Shown piece after piece: positions 8,589-18,033 of a stretch of DNA of 64,000 nucleotides (the stretch's first letter is position 1; each line of letters opens with the position of its first letter). The position numbers and the translations under genes are program-made. Below the pieces are notes generated by a model that made no database searches, was not told the origin of the DNA, and worked only from the letters and a program-made list of their open reading frames with translations. The stretch is from assembly GCA_963726135.1 (NCBI GenBank), contig CAVSBE010000008.1, positions 1,426,001 to 1,490,000 on the forward strand, written 5' to 3'. Source of the DNA: Bog-473 sp963726135 (GTDB lineage Bacteria; Actinomycetota; Acidimicrobiia; Acidimicrobiales; RAAP-2).

Positions 8589-9017
8589 GTTGTGGGCACC
8601 GCGCTGAGCGTCGTCTGCGCCTCAGGCACGGCGTGGGCCACGACCAACTGGGTGGTCCACCTGGCGACGGGCAGCTCCGGCGAGGCGCACGCGCTGACGC
8701 TGCCCGCGGCGCCGGCCAGCCCCGCCGCCAGCTGCAACTCCCCGGTCACCACGAAGACGATCAAGGTGACCTGGAGTGCGGTCACCCACGCCACGACGTA
8801 CTCGGTGTACGACTCGACGACCTCGGCCACCGGCACCTACAGCCTGATCGCGAGCGGCGTGGCGACCACGACGTGGACGAGCGGCAGCCTGACCAGCGGC
8901 ACGCGCTACTGGTTCGAGGTGGTGGCCGACGTCGGGAGCAACTGGAGCAGCGTGAAGTCGGCCGCGACCGGGTCGAGCCTCATCAACGCCGCGAACCCGT
9001 TCTGCACCCAGCCGTAG
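8559..9017 (+). CDS. Secreted protein with TNWVV-GSSGE motif and Fn3-like domain
   Basis: 152 aa. Signal peptide residues 1-27, ending ASGTAWA; mature N-terminus TTNWVVHLATGSSGEAHAL echoes the preceding gene. Residues about 58-140 look like a fibronectin-III-type beta-sandwich (KVTWSAVTHATTYSVYDSTT, then GTRYWFEVVAD). Two Cys (about 58 and 150) could form a disulphide. AGGAGGG is ten bases before ATG but lies in the stem of a strong hairpin. Probably co-transcribed with the upstream paralogue. Function unknown; extracellular adhesion or matrix role is a guess. Confidence 0.72.
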   Translation: MRLGRLLVVLVVGTALSVVCASGTAWATTNWVVHLATGSSGEAHALTLPAAPASPAASCNSPVTTKTIKVTWSAVTHATTYSVYDSTTSATGTYSLIASGVATTTWTSGSLTSGTRYWFEVVADVGSNWSSVKSAATGSSLINAANPFCTQP

Positions 9018-9033
9018 CCGGCGCGGCGCCGGC
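9017..9033. terminator. GC hairpin between convergent genes
   Basis: GCCGGC at 9017-9022 and 9028-9033, loop GCGGC, between the stop of the secreted-protein gene and the stop of the opposing acyltransferase. No U-tract on either strand, as is common for actinobacterial terminators. Works symmetrically for both directions if it acts at all. Confidence 0.4.
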
Positions 9034-9036
9034 AAA

Positions 9037-11169
9037 CTAGGCGCCCGGGGGATGGTCGTCCGGGCAGGCGCCGGGCGGGTCGTTGAAGTCGGGGTCCCGG
9101 GTCCAGGACCCCTGGGACCAGTTGGTGGCCGTGGGGGCGAGCTTGAAGACGGCGGTCATGTCGGAGAGCAGCGCATCGGCGTAGCGTGCGCTCCCCTCCG
9201 GGCACAGATGGACGTTGTCGAGCTTGCGCACCCGGGTCCACTCGTTGCTCGGCGCGTGCGGCCTGCCCTCCGGCGGGAGCCAGGCCGAGTAGGCCTTCCC
9301 GCCGAGGAGCAGGGAGCCGGCCACGGGGAAGTACATGACCCGGCCGGGGAAGGACGCGGCCATCTTGGCGGCGATGGCGTTCCAGGCCACGACGCCCTGC
9401 CGTCGCATCGTGTTGTAGGACACCTGGGCGGCGGGATCCGTGTCCGTGATGACCCCGGACTGCGGGAACTGCGTGAAGATCACCCCCTCGACCCCGTCGC
9501 CGGGCGCCAGCATCGTGGCGACCGCCCGGCGCAGCAGCGCGGTGTACTGCGCCGGCTGGTGCAAGGCGTTGGGGGTGGTGGGGCCGAACTGGTCCCAACT
9601 CCACGTCGCAACGATCAGCTGCGCCCCGGTCTGCCGGATCAGGTCGGGCAGCGACGTCCGCCAATTCGACGCCGTGACGAGCCCGAAGCCGTCGATGGTC
9701 CGCGTGGCCACGGTGGCCTCGCCCGTCGCCTGCAGCGCGGCGGTGATGCCGTAGGACGCGTCGTGCATGACCGAGTCCCCGACCAGCAGCACGCGGAGCG
9801 GGTCGGCCGTCGACGGCCCGCTGGCCAGGCGGATCGGCGCCTGGCCCTGGTAGCCGCCCGTGCCCGGCACGACGCTGCCGGCGACGCTGGGCAGGGGCGT
9901 GGTCCCGACGACGCGGGACGGGTCGGCAACGGCGGGGATTGTGGCCACGACGATGACGGCGGCGGTCGCCACGCCGGCCAGCGGAGCGCCCCAGGCCCGG
10001 ACCCAGCCGTGCAGCCGGGCGAGCCGGATGGGCCGTTCGACCAGGTAGTAGCTCGCAGTCGCCAGCGCGAGGGTCATGGCGATGCGGAGCAGGTCGAGCG
10101 GCCAGGTGGACAGGCCCGTGCGCGACCCGTTGAGGTAGACGATCACCGGCCAGTGCCACAGGTAGATGCCGTAGGAGATGGTCCCGATGAAGTGCAGAGG
10201 CCCCCAGGCGAGCGCGCGGGCCATCGGGCCGGGGTCGGTCAGGCGCGCGTCGGCGACGACGAGCGCGGCGAGCGCGGCGCAGAGCAGGAAGCCCCCCTCG
10301 AACATGACGTTCGTCGGCAGGCCGCCGGCCGTGCCTGCGGTGACCCAGAACACCCCGAGCACGACGGCCGCGGCGGGACCCGCGAGGTGGAGGGTCCGGC
10401 GTGCTCTCGGGTTGGGCTGGCGGCGCGATGCGGCAAGGAAGGCCAGGGTGGCCCCCGCCATGAGGTCGAAGAGCCGGGTGTCGGTCCCGTAGTAGATCCT
10501 CGAGGGGTCCGAGCCCGGGTGGAAGAGGATCGCCATCAAGACCGACGACGCGACGCCGAGGATCACGGCGACCGTGACCCCGGCCCCGCGCCATCTGCGC
10601 CGCGCGACGCGCACCAGGAGCAGGAGGACGAGCGGCCAAACCAGGTAGAACTGCTCCTCGATCGCCAGGGACCAGGTGTGCTGGAGCGGCGAGGGCGCGG
10701 AGAACTGGGCGAAGTACGACTGGCCCGCGTAAATGGAGTGCCAGTTGTTCACGTAGAGCAGGGTCGAGATGGCGTCGCCCCGCAGGCCGGCGAGGTCGAG
10801 CAGGCCGTTGGCGCCGGGGCCGCCGAGGAGCCCGTTGAGGACCAGGTACAGCGCGAGCGCCGCGACGACGAGGAAGAGCGCGGGCAGGAGGCGCTTGGCC
10901 CGCCGGCCCCAGAACGCCGCCAGGCTGACGCGGCCCGTGCCCACCCACTCCTCGAGCAGGAGGGTGGTGATGAGGAAGCCGGACAAGACGAAGAAGAGGT
11001 CGACTCCCAGGTACCCCCCCGACGCCCAACCGAGTTGGAGGTGATAGGCGACCACGCCGATGACGGCCACCGCCCGCAGGCCGTTGAGGGCCGGCAGGTG
11101 CCGGCCCGTCACCGCCGTCGGCGCCGCCGCCGTGTCCGGCTGGTCGCGGACCAGGGTCGCGTCCGTCAC
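9037..11169 (-). CDS. Membrane acyltransferase 3 with C-terminal SGNH domain (OafA/OafB-like)
   Basis: 710 aa. N-terminal acyltransferase-3 membrane domain of about ten helices (residues 25-400); the catalytic His43 sits in LRAVAVIGVVAYHLQ and the family motif SLAIEEQFYLVWP follows. The C-terminal extracytoplasmic SGNH domain contains GDSVMHDAS and the D-x-x-H motif LDNVHL, so its triad looks intact. Such proteins transfer acetyl or acyl groups onto cell-surface glycans or lipids. GTG at 11169 overlaps the upstream TGA (GTGA). Convergent with the secreted pair, whose glycans could be substrates (speculative). Confidence 0.88.
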   Translation of the reverse strand: MTDATLVRDQPDTAAAPTAVTGRHLPALNGLRAVAVIGVVAYHLQLGWASGGYLGVDLFFVLSGFLITTLLLEEWVGTGRVSLAAFWGRRAKRLLPALFLVVAALALYLVLNGLLGGPGANGLLDLAGLRGDAISTLLYVNNWHSIYAGQSYFAQFSAPSPLQHTWSLAIEEQFYLVWPLVLLLLVRVARRRWRGAGVTVAVILGVASSVLMAILFHPGSDPSRIYYGTDTRLFDLMAGATLAFLAASRRQPNPRARRTLHLAGPAAAVVLGVFWVTAGTAGGLPTNVMFEGGFLLCAALAALVVADARLTDPGPMARALAWGPLHFIGTISYGIYLWHWPVIVYLNGSRTGLSTWPLDLLRIAMTLALATASYYLVERPIRLARLHGWVRAWGAPLAGVATAAVIVVATIPAVADPSRVVGTTPLPSVAGSVVPGTGGYQGQAPIRLASGPSTADPLRVLLVGDSVMHDASYGITAALQATGEATVATRTIDGFGLVTASNWRTSLPDLIRQTGAQLIVATWSWDQFGPTTPNALHQPAQYTALLRRAVATMLAPGDGVEGVIFTQFPQSGVITDTDPAAQVSYNTMRRQGVVAWNAIAAKMAASFPGRVMYFPVAGSLLLGGKAYSAWLPPEGRPHAPSNEWTRVRKLDNVHLCPEGSARYADALLSDMTAVFKLAPTATNWSQGSWTRDPDFNDPPGACPDDHPPGA

Positions 11170-11696
11170 GTGCGCTCCACGCGGCCCACCGTCGCGTCGT
11201 CGGTCCGGTGGACGAGCAGATCGGCCGCGCCGGCGAGGACAACGGGGAGATGGCCGCCATCCGACAGGTCCAGCGCGACGAGCGGGCTTCCGCGGCCCGC
11301 GGGACGGGGCCGGTTGACGGCGGCGTACACGGGGAAGTGCGGGCCTGCGCTGTCCGCCTCCCCCTCCCGCCACATGGCCCGGCACAGCGCAACCGTCTCG
11401 GCGAGCCGGTCGTCGAACGGGGGCGTGAAGCAGAGCACGCTCCGGCCGCCACAGACGAGGTCGAGGCTCGTGGCCTCGCGGGCCAGCATGGCGGGGTGAC
11501 GCCCGTCCTCGGACAGGCCGAGCCGGACGCCGAGCAACGTCCCCGGCACCGAGGGGCTGAGGCCGGCGGCCAGCACGAACGGGTCGCCAAGCGTCCCCCG
11601 GCTCACGAACAGGACGTCGACACCGGCAGCCCGAGCCCTGGCCGCCTCGGCGCGGAGCCCGGCCACCTCGCCTGCCTGGAGGAACCGTGCGTCCAC
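11166..11696 (-). CDS. Short luciferase-like (LLM/F420-type) monooxygenase homologue
   Basis: 176 aa; resembles the first part of luciferase-like flavin/F420 oxidoreductases (AARARAAGVDVLFVS, GTLGDPFVLAAGLS, RHPAMLAREATSLD, then LAETVALCRAMW). Full family members are about 300 aa, so much of the TIM barrel is missing, but the frame is clean and closes by GTGA overlap with the acyltransferase. It may be a reduced member rather than decay. Whether it still binds F420 or FMN cannot be told. GTG at 11696. Confidence 0.6.
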   Translation of the reverse strand: MDARFLQAGEVAGLRAEAARARAAGVDVLFVSRGTLGDPFVLAAGLSPSVPGTLLGVRLGLSEDGRHPAMLAREATSLDLVCGGRSVLCFTPPFDDRLAETVALCRAMWREGEADSAGPHFPVYAAVNRPRPAGRGSPLVALDLSDGGHLPVVLAGAADLLVHRTDDATVGRVERT

Positions 11697-11817
11697 GGCG
11701 ACGCAGACTAGGGCGCCGACCGGCTCACCTCGGGGTCATGGCGCGGCGGTACCGGATCCCGGCCACCCGCACCGTCGCGTCGCCGCGGCGCGCGGCCCTG
11801 CGGGCCAGGATGGAGAG

Positions 11818-14800
11818 GTGCAGAGCCTGCGGGTCCGGCTGCTGGGTGACCTCCAGGTGGAGGGTTGCGACGGGGCCGCCCTCGGGCGCCGCCAGCAGCG
11901 CACCCTGCTCAAGATCCTGGCGCTGCACCACGGCCGACCGGTCAGCGTCGACCGCCTGACCGAGTGCCTGTGGGGGGATGCCGCGCCGGCCCACCCCTCG
12001 GACCAGATCTCCGTGCTGGTCAGCCGCCTGCGCGCCATCCTGGGCGCCGAGCGGATCGACCGCACGGATGCCGGTTACCGGCTCACGGTCGACTGGCTCG
12101 ACCTCGATGCCCTCGGTGACTACGCCGCCGAGGCCGAGCACCGCCTCGAACGGGGAGCCCTGGTGGCGGCCCGGGCCGCCGCCTCCGCCGGCCTCTCCCT
12201 CGCACGGGGGCGCTCCTGGCCGACGAGCGTGATCCGTGGTGGGCCTCGGCCGAGTCCACCGCCGCCGGGCAGTGGCTGCGGCGGCTCCGCCACGCGCTCC
12301 TGGCCGTGGCCGCCCGCTCCGGGGAGGCCGTGGCGGCCGAGCACGAGGCGCGCCAGCTGCTGGGAGCCGATCCCTACGACGAGGTCGCGGTGCGCGCGCT
12401 GCTGGCCGCCCTGGCCGCGTCGGGCCGGTCCGCCTCCGCGCTCGCGACCTACGCGCGCTTTCGCGCGCTCCTCGCCGAGGACCTCGGCGCCAGCCCCGAG
12501 ACGGAGACCGAGGAGCTCCACGCCCGGATCCTGCGCGGCGAGCCCTCCGGCCCGGCGGGCACTCCCCCGGGGACCGCCGGTACGCCCGCGCCGGGAGCCC
12601 GCGCCGACCTTCCCGGGCGCGAGGCGGCCCTGCGCCGGCTCGATGAGCTGCTCGAGGACGCCGCCGCGGGCCGGTGCATCCTCTGCCTCGTCGAGGGGGA
12701 GGCCGGCATGGGGAAGACCCGGCTGCTGCGCACCTGGGCCGAGGGTCTCGCGACGCTCCCCGTGTGCGTTGCCTCTGTCGCTTGCGACGAGCTGGGCCAG
12801 GTGCTCCCGCTGCAGCCCTTGCTCGACCTCGTCGCCGCACTGGCACAGGAACCCCGGTCCGGAGGTGTCGACGCCGTCCTCGGTCCCGATGCGCCGGTGC
12901 TGGCTCCCCTCCTGGGCACCCTCACCGCGGCGACGGAGCCCACGCCCCTCGCCGCACTCACCGACCCCACCCAGGGCCAGGGCATCCTCGGCGGTGCCAT
13001 GACCGGAGCCGTGCGACGGTTGGCCCGCCGGGGGCCGGTCGTCCTGATCGTCGACGACGTCCACCTCGCCGACGCCGCCACGACGCGCTGGCTGTCCCAC
13101 GCGCCCGTCCACCTGGCCGGCGAGCGGGTTCTCGTGGTGGCGAGCGCCCGGGCGGAGGAAGGCATGGCGCTCCCCGGCACGTCGGTCACGTTGGCGCTCG
13201 ACCCGCTGGACCTCCCGGCGGCGCGGGCCATCGTCGGGGAGGCCCGTGCAGCGGAGCTGCTCACCCGCAGCGGCGGCAACGCGCTCTTCCTCGTCGAGCT
13301 GGCCGCCGCCCGGGATCCGACCGACCCGGGCGCGGCGGATCACCTGCCCGACAGCATCCGCCGCACCGTCGAGGAACGTTGCACCCGGGCGGGCGAATCC
13401 GCAGCCGCCACCCTCCGGGCCGCGGCCGTGATCGGTCCCGACGTCGACCTGGACGTGCTGGCCGGCGTCACTGGGGCCGCCCCGGGACAGCTCCTCGACG
13501 AGCTGGAGGAGGGCGTGCGGCGGCGCCTGCTCGTCGAGGACGGCCCGCGCTTCGCCTTTGCGCACGCGCTGGTGCGCGAGGCGCTCGCCGCGTCGGTCGG
13601 CGCGGCCCGCACCGCCTACATCCACCGCGAAGCGGCCCGGGCCTTCGCGGGGCACACCTCCGCCGACCCCCTGGCCGCCGCCCGTCACGCCCGCCTCGGG
13701 GGCGACGCCACCGGTGCCGCGTCGCTGCTCGTCGATGCGGCCCGCATCGCGGTGGCGCGCTTCGACGCCGACGACGCGCTGCGGCTCCTGCACGAGGCCA
13801 TCGCCCTCGACGACAGCGCAGCGGTCAGGGTCGAACGGGCCCGAGTCCTGACCATGCTCGGCCGTCATGACGACGTTGCGGTCGATCTCGAGGCGGCCCG
13901 TGCGCTCGGTGCCGGTCCCGAAACCCTGGAGGTGGCGGCCTGGTCGGCCCACCTCCAGCGCCGCTTCGGCGAGGCCCTCCTCCTCGCCGACCAGGGCGCG
14001 CACGATGCCGACTCCGACGAGCTGCGGGCGAGCTGCCTCTCACTCGGCGGCTGGGTCGCGCTGGCGAGCGGCGACCTCGGTGGCGCGGAGGCGCGCCTCG
14101 AAGGCGCGCTCGCCCTCGCGCCGGTGGGGAGCGCGGTCCTGGCGGAGTCGTGGCTGGCCTGGTTGCGCGCCAGCCAGGGGCGGCCCGCCGAGACGGTGGG
14201 CCTGGTCCACGCCTCCGACGGCACGGGTCTGGCCCTGTACCGCTACCCGAACGTGTACGCCCTGATGGCGGCGACCATGGCGCATGCGATGCTCGGCCGT
14301 CCCGACCGGGCGCTCACGTCCCTCGGTCTGCTCGAGTCGGCCATCGAGCGCATGGACGCGGCGCGCTCGGGTCCCGCGCCCGCGCAACCTCCGGGGCTGG
14401 ATCGCACGCAACCTCGGGGACCCGGGGCAAGCGGACGACCTCAACCAGGAGGCCGTCGAGCGGTCGCGAGGCGCGGCCATGGCCGAGCCGTTGGCGCATG
14501 GCCTCTTGGACCTGGCCGCCGGACGGCTGCTGGCCGGCGATGCCGCTGCGGCGGCCCGGCTGCTCGACGAGGCGCGCCTGTTGGAAGACCGCGAGCACGC
14601 CTTCCGTTGGCGGCACCAGTTGCGGCGACGGCTCCTCCAGGCGCGCCTCGAGCTCCTCTCGGAGGACTTCGAGGCGGCCGTTGACCGTACCGGTGCCCTG
14701 GCCGCCGACGCCGCCGCGCGGGGCGCGCCGCGCCACGAGGTGCAGGCGGGCCTGCTCAGGGCCATGGCCCGGCACCGGGCCGGACTGGCCTGCGATCCCG

Positions 14801-14997
14801 AGGAGGTCGAGACCCTCCTCCTGCGCCTGGACGGGCTGGCCGGGCTCGAGGCATGGTGGCTCACCGCGGAGGTGGCATCGTGCTTCGCCGTGCCGCGCTG
14901 GGCGGATCTGGCGGCACGTCGGGTGGGCGCCCTGGTTGCCGTCGCGGGCCCGTTCGAGGCATCCCTCCGCCGGGCCGCGGAGCTGCGCCTCGCCTAG
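11818..14997 (+). CDS. SARP/BTAD-type regulator with AAA ATPase domain, two compensating frameshifts
   Basis: Large transcription regulator, about 1060 codons. OmpR-like winged helix in the first 90 residues (LRVRLLGDLQVEG, SVDRLTECLWGD), bacterial transcriptional activation domain to about 12540, then AAA ATPase with Walker A GEAGMGKTRLL near 12695-12725 and Walker B VVLIVDDVHLAD near 13040, then TPR-like Ala/Leu/Arg-rich helices. Frame 1 runs to the G5 run at 12206-12210, continues in frame 3, and returns to frame 1 at the GGG at 14369-14371; one base added at the first and one removed at the second restores one protein. GTG at 11818 has AGGA upstream. Confidence 0.75.
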
Positions 14998-16001
14998 CCC
15001 CCGCGGCAGGTCGCCGCCCGCTCCAAGCAGCGCGCGCCGCGCTGGACCCTGTCCTCCCACCACGAGAGCTCGTCCCCGGGCCCGCCGAGCGCCTTCTCCC
15101 ATCCGAACTGCAGCATGCAGCCCAGCAGCTCGAGGGCGGCCGCGTCGTCCCACCAGTCGGCGGTGGCCACGCCGTGCCCCTCGAGCGCGCCTCGATACGA
15201 CTCGAGCACGTCGTCCTTGGACTCGGGCAACAGCGCCGCGTTGAGCGCGAGGTACCACGACAGATCCGCCAGGGGCGAGGCCTCGCCCGGTGCCTCCCCG
15301 AAGTCGAGCAGCACCGTGCGCCCGTCGGGGTGACTGCCGAGGTTGGCCGCCTTCCAGTCCCCGTGGACCAGGGTGTGGGGCAGGCACGCCAGCGCGGCGA
15401 CGAGCGGGCCGGGGTCGACGAGCAGAGGCAGGACCACGTCGGCCATGGCGGGCGAGACGTCGGGCAGCCGCCGCCACCCCTCGGCCATGAACTGCGGCAC
15501 CGCCGCCTCACTGCCGGCCGCGGCCTCGGCGGCGGCCACCTGGGGGGAGAGGAGCAGGTAGCGCCGCTCGAGTGGTGTCAGGCCCACGTCGTCGCGCCAG
15601 CCCCAGAAGGCCGCGTGCAGCGCGGCCATGTGGTCGAGGAAGCGGGCGTGCTGGTCCGGAGTGAACGGGACGTCCGGCTGGAGCAGGGCGTCACCGACGT
15701 CGCGCAGCAGGATCATCCCGACCGCGCCGTCGTGCGCCGCGGCGACCACGGCGTGGTCGAGGACGGTCGGGAGACGACCGAGTATGCCGCTCTCCCACAA
15801 ACGCACGTAGGAGCGGCCGGGATCGCCCGCCGCGCGGAGGAGCCAGTCGTCGCGCGGGTCTTGGTACTTGAGCACGAAGCGCTCCCCGTCGATGACGACC
15901 CGTTCGAAGCGTGCCCCCGACTTGGTGTCGTCGGGCACCCAGGGCGCACGGCTCTCGGCGCGGCGGAGGAGCGCATCGAGGTCGGCGGTTCCCTCAGCCA
16001 T
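14994..16001 (-). CDS. APH-family phosphotransferase
   Basis: 335-aa kinase-fold protein of the aminoglycoside/choline phosphotransferase family. Catalytic loop LVHGDWKAANLG (catalytic Asp) and metal-binding LLDFGEA are both present; the N-lobe carries RFVLKYQDP with the ATP-binding Lys. The substrate is unknown; many homologues act on small hydroxylated metabolites rather than antibiotics. ATG at 16001 overlaps the end of the upstream SnoaL gene by eight bases; an in-frame GTG at 16010 is an alternative. Its stop overlaps that of the opposing regulator gene in a shared CTAG. Confidence 0.82.
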   Translation of the reverse strand: MAEGTADLDALLRRAESRAPWVPDDTKSGARFERVVIDGERFVLKYQDPRDDWLLRAAGDPGRSYVRLWESGILGRLPTVLDHAVVAAAHDGAVGMILLRDVGDALLQPDVPFTPDQHARFLDHMAALHAAFWGWRDDVGLTPLERRYLLLSPQVAAAEAAAGSEAAVPQFMAEGWRRLPDVSPAMADVVLPLLVDPGPLVAALACLPHTLVHGDWKAANLGSHPDGRTVLLDFGEAPGEASPLADLSWYLALNAALLPESKDDVLESYRGALEGHGVATADWWDDAAALELLGCMLQFGWEKALGGPGDELSWWEDRVQRGARCLERAATCRGG

Positions 16002-16395
16002 TGCCGGCACCGGCCATCTCGGCGAGGAGGGCGGCCGGCCAGCGCCCGCCGCACCAGACCTGGTCGCGCACGATCCCGTCCGGGCTGACCGACAGCACGT
16101 GAGCCTGATGCACGGCGTGGGGAACGCCGTTCTCCTCCCAGCGGAGAGTGAAGGTCACGAGCTCGCCGCCGGGCATCGGCGTACGCGTCAGGTCCTCGAA
16201 GGTGCCCGGGTCCGCGTACCACCGCGCCAGCTCGGCCCGCACCTCGTCGGCCCCGCGCACGGCGAAGCGCCAGTTGGGGACGGTGGCGTCGAGCACCACG
16301 TCGTCGGCCAGGGCATCCGTCCGTGGCATGGCGCCGGTCTCAATGGAGGCCAGGAACCTCCCGATCACCGTCTCATTGTGGTCCATGGTCTCCAT
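15994..16395 (-). CDS. SnoaL-like/NTF2-fold protein
   Basis: 133 aa, a single cone-shaped NTF2-like domain: N-terminal helix NETVIGRFLASIETG, then DDVVLDATVPNWRF, and a final sheet TFTLRWEENGV...VLSVSPDGIVRDQVWCGG. Family members include polyketide cyclases, small isomerases and non-catalytic ligand binders; no catalytic pair can be assigned here. Start ATG 16395 is supported by GGGAGG five bases upstream. Translationally linked to the phosphotransferase. Confidence 0.78.
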   Translation of the reverse strand: METMDHNETVIGRFLASIETGAMPRTDALADDVVLDATVPNWRFAVRGADEVRAELARWYADPGTFEDLTRTPMPGGELVTFTLRWEENGVPHAVHQAHVLSVSPDGIVRDQVWCGGRWPAALLAEMAGAGNG

Positions 16396-16580
16396 GCCGG
16401 CCTCCCTTGCTCGGCCCGGGGCCATCTGCACCCGGAACCATCGACCACCAGCGTGCGCCACCGCCCTTGCCGCGGGCTTGCCACGGGGTGGCCAACGAAC
16501 GGCAAAGCACCGGAGGCACGATGCCCGTGCGGCCCGGAGAGCCCGGCCCGCAGCGATTGACATACAGATGGAGGCCGGAC

Positions 16581-16937
16581 ATGGCCAAGGCCGAGCACAA
16601 GACATTCAGCGCTCCCGACGAGACCCGCACCTTCGAGCGGGGCCGGGTCGAGATCGTCCGTGTCGCCGGCAGCGACATCGGGCGCCTCACCCTCGAGCCC
16701 GGTTGGCGCTGGTCGAGCCACGTCAAGCCGCTCGCCGGCACCGACCTGTGCGAGGCCCCGCACTTCCAGTACCAGCTTGCCGGCTCGCTCAACATCGAGA
16801 TGGCCGACGGCCGGGTGCTCGAGTGCGGTGCCGGCGACGTGGTGGCGGTGCCCGAGGGGCACGACGCCTGGGTCGTCGGCGACGAGGCCGTGGTGCTCGT
16901 CGATTGGTGGGGTGCCTCCGACTACGCCAGGGCCTGA
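16581..16937 (+). CDS. Cupin-domain protein
   Basis: 118 aa, single small-barrel cupin. LTLEPGWRWSSHVKP and CEAPHFQYQLAGSLNIEMADG correspond to the first cupin motif and AGDVVAVPEGHDAWV to the second; His residues at these positions would bind metal. Function not predictable; many such proteins are small regulators or isomerases. GGAGG lies six bases before ATG. Divergent from the SnoaL gene and convergent with dprA, with stops only a few bases apart. Confidence 0.8.
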   Translation: MAKAEHKTFSAPDETRTFERGRVEIVRVAGSDIGRLTLEPGWRWSSHVKPLAGTDLCEAPHFQYQLAGSLNIEMADGRVLECGAGDVVAVPEGHDAWVVGDEAVVLVDWWGASDYARA

Positions 16938-16950
16938 CCCGGCCTCAGGC
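16932..16950. terminator. Hairpin containing both stop codons of convergent cupin and dprA genes
   Basis: GCCTGA (16932-16937) pairs with TCAGGC (16945-16950) around a 7-base loop. The left arm includes the cupin TGA and the right arm the complement of the dprA TGA. No U-tract. A short bidirectional terminator is plausible. Confidence 0.35.
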
Positions 16951-18033
16951 ACGCTCCCACCACCCCCCGACGTCCCGGGCCAACCCGGCCCGGGCCAGCC
17001 GCTGGAGGGCACCGCACAGGGCGCCCAGGTCGAGGCGGGCCGCCCGGGCCAGGTCGTCGAGGGGCGCGGGGTCCGGGGAGAGCGCCTCGTAGACCCGGCG
17101 GTCCTGGCCCGAGGGGGGCTCCACCGCGGGTCGCCCGGTTCGGGCCGCGTCGGCCTGCGCCGGAACGCCTGCGGGCACCGACGCACCAGCCAGGGACAGC
17201 GCGACGAGAATGTCGCCTGCCGAGCACACCGGGAAGGCGCCGTCGGCGAGGAGGGCGTTCGTGCCCTCACTGGTGGGGCTGCGGATGGAGCCCGGAACGG
17301 CGCCGACCGGGATGCCACGGGCCACGGCCGCTTCGACAGTGTGGCGAGAGCCGCCGTGATGCCGGCTCTCGACGACGACCACCACGTCGCTCATCGCGGC
17401 GAGCAGCCGGTTGCGCACGGGGAAGCGCCACTTCTCGGTGCGGACGCCCGCCGGCGACTCCGACACGATGGCCCCCTGCGCGGCCACCCGCGCCCAGAGG
17501 CGGGCGTGCCGCCGTGGATAGGGCTCGTCCAGGCCGCCGGCCACCACGCCGATGGGGGGCGCGCCCGCGCCGCAGGCGCCTTCGTGCGCTGCGCCGTCGA
17601 TACCGAGCGCCAGACCCGAGACGACGCTGACCCCGGCGGCCGACAGCTCGGCGCCGAACTGCGCGGCCACGCCGATGCCGTAGCGGGTGGGCGCCCGCGT
17701 GCCCACCAGCGCCACCGTCGGAGCTTCGCCGAGCGCGCTGGGAGCGCCCACGCAGAAGAGGAGCGCCGGCGCCCGGGGGTCCTCGGCCAGCCGCCGCGGG
17801 TACGACGGGTGCCGGGCCATGAGGACGTCGATGCCGAGCTCGACATGGCGTCCCCAGATGCGGGCGACGTCGCGTGGTGACGCGCCCGACTCGGCACAAG
17901 TGCGCAGCCAGGCCACCGAGGGGCGGTTCGAAGCCAGCAGGTCGCGCAGGGCAGACGGGCCGATGGACGGTGATGCGGCCAGCGCGACCGCATAGGCCTC
18001 CTCGGGCAGGCTGGGCGGAGGCGGCGGGCTCAC
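16945..18033 (-). CDS. dprA: DNA processing protein DprA
   Basis: 362 aa. Loads RecA on incoming single-stranded DNA during transformation and protects it. N-terminal helical region, Rossmann-like core (VALVGTRAPTRYGIG, SGLALGIDGAAHEGA, SRHHGGSRHTVEAA, GTNALLADGA), and a C-terminal winged helix (RRVYEALSPDPAPLDDLARA). GTG at 18033 forms a GTGA overlap with the expected comM stop, the standard comM-dprA coupling. An alternative longer start would run into the comM reading region. Confidence 0.92.
   Translation of the reverse strand: MSPPPPPSLPEEAYAVALAASPSIGPSALRDLLASNRPSVAWLRTCAESGASPRDVARIWGRHVELGIDVLMARHPSYPRRLAEDPRAPALLFCVGAPSALGEAPTVALVGTRAPTRYGIGVAAQFGAELSAAGVSVVSGLALGIDGAAHEGACGAGAPPIGVVAGGLDEPYPRRHARLWARVAAQGAIVSESPAGVRTEKWRFPVRNRLLAAMSDVVVVVESRHHGGSRHTVEAAVARGIPVGAVPGSIRSPTSEGTNALLADGAFPVCSAGDILVALSLAGASVPAGVPAQADAARTGRPAVEPPSGQDRRVYEALSPDPAPLDDLARAARLDLGALCGALQRLARAGLARDVGGWWERA

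Noticed and set aside
9052..11499. 815-codon open frame on the plus strand opposite the acyltransferase gene
   Set aside because: Arg/Gly/Pro-rich shadow of a GC-rich gene; no domain, while the opposite strand has a complete membrane enzyme.
12206..14371. Programmed ribosomal frameshifting in the SARP gene
   Set aside because: Two opposite shifts would be needed, with no typical slippery heptamer plus pseudoknot; homopolymer indels are simpler.
17267..18029. Extension of ComM through most of dprA
   Set aside because: The extra residues have no similarity to ComM and overlap a well-conserved DprA in another frame; a one-base lesion explains it.
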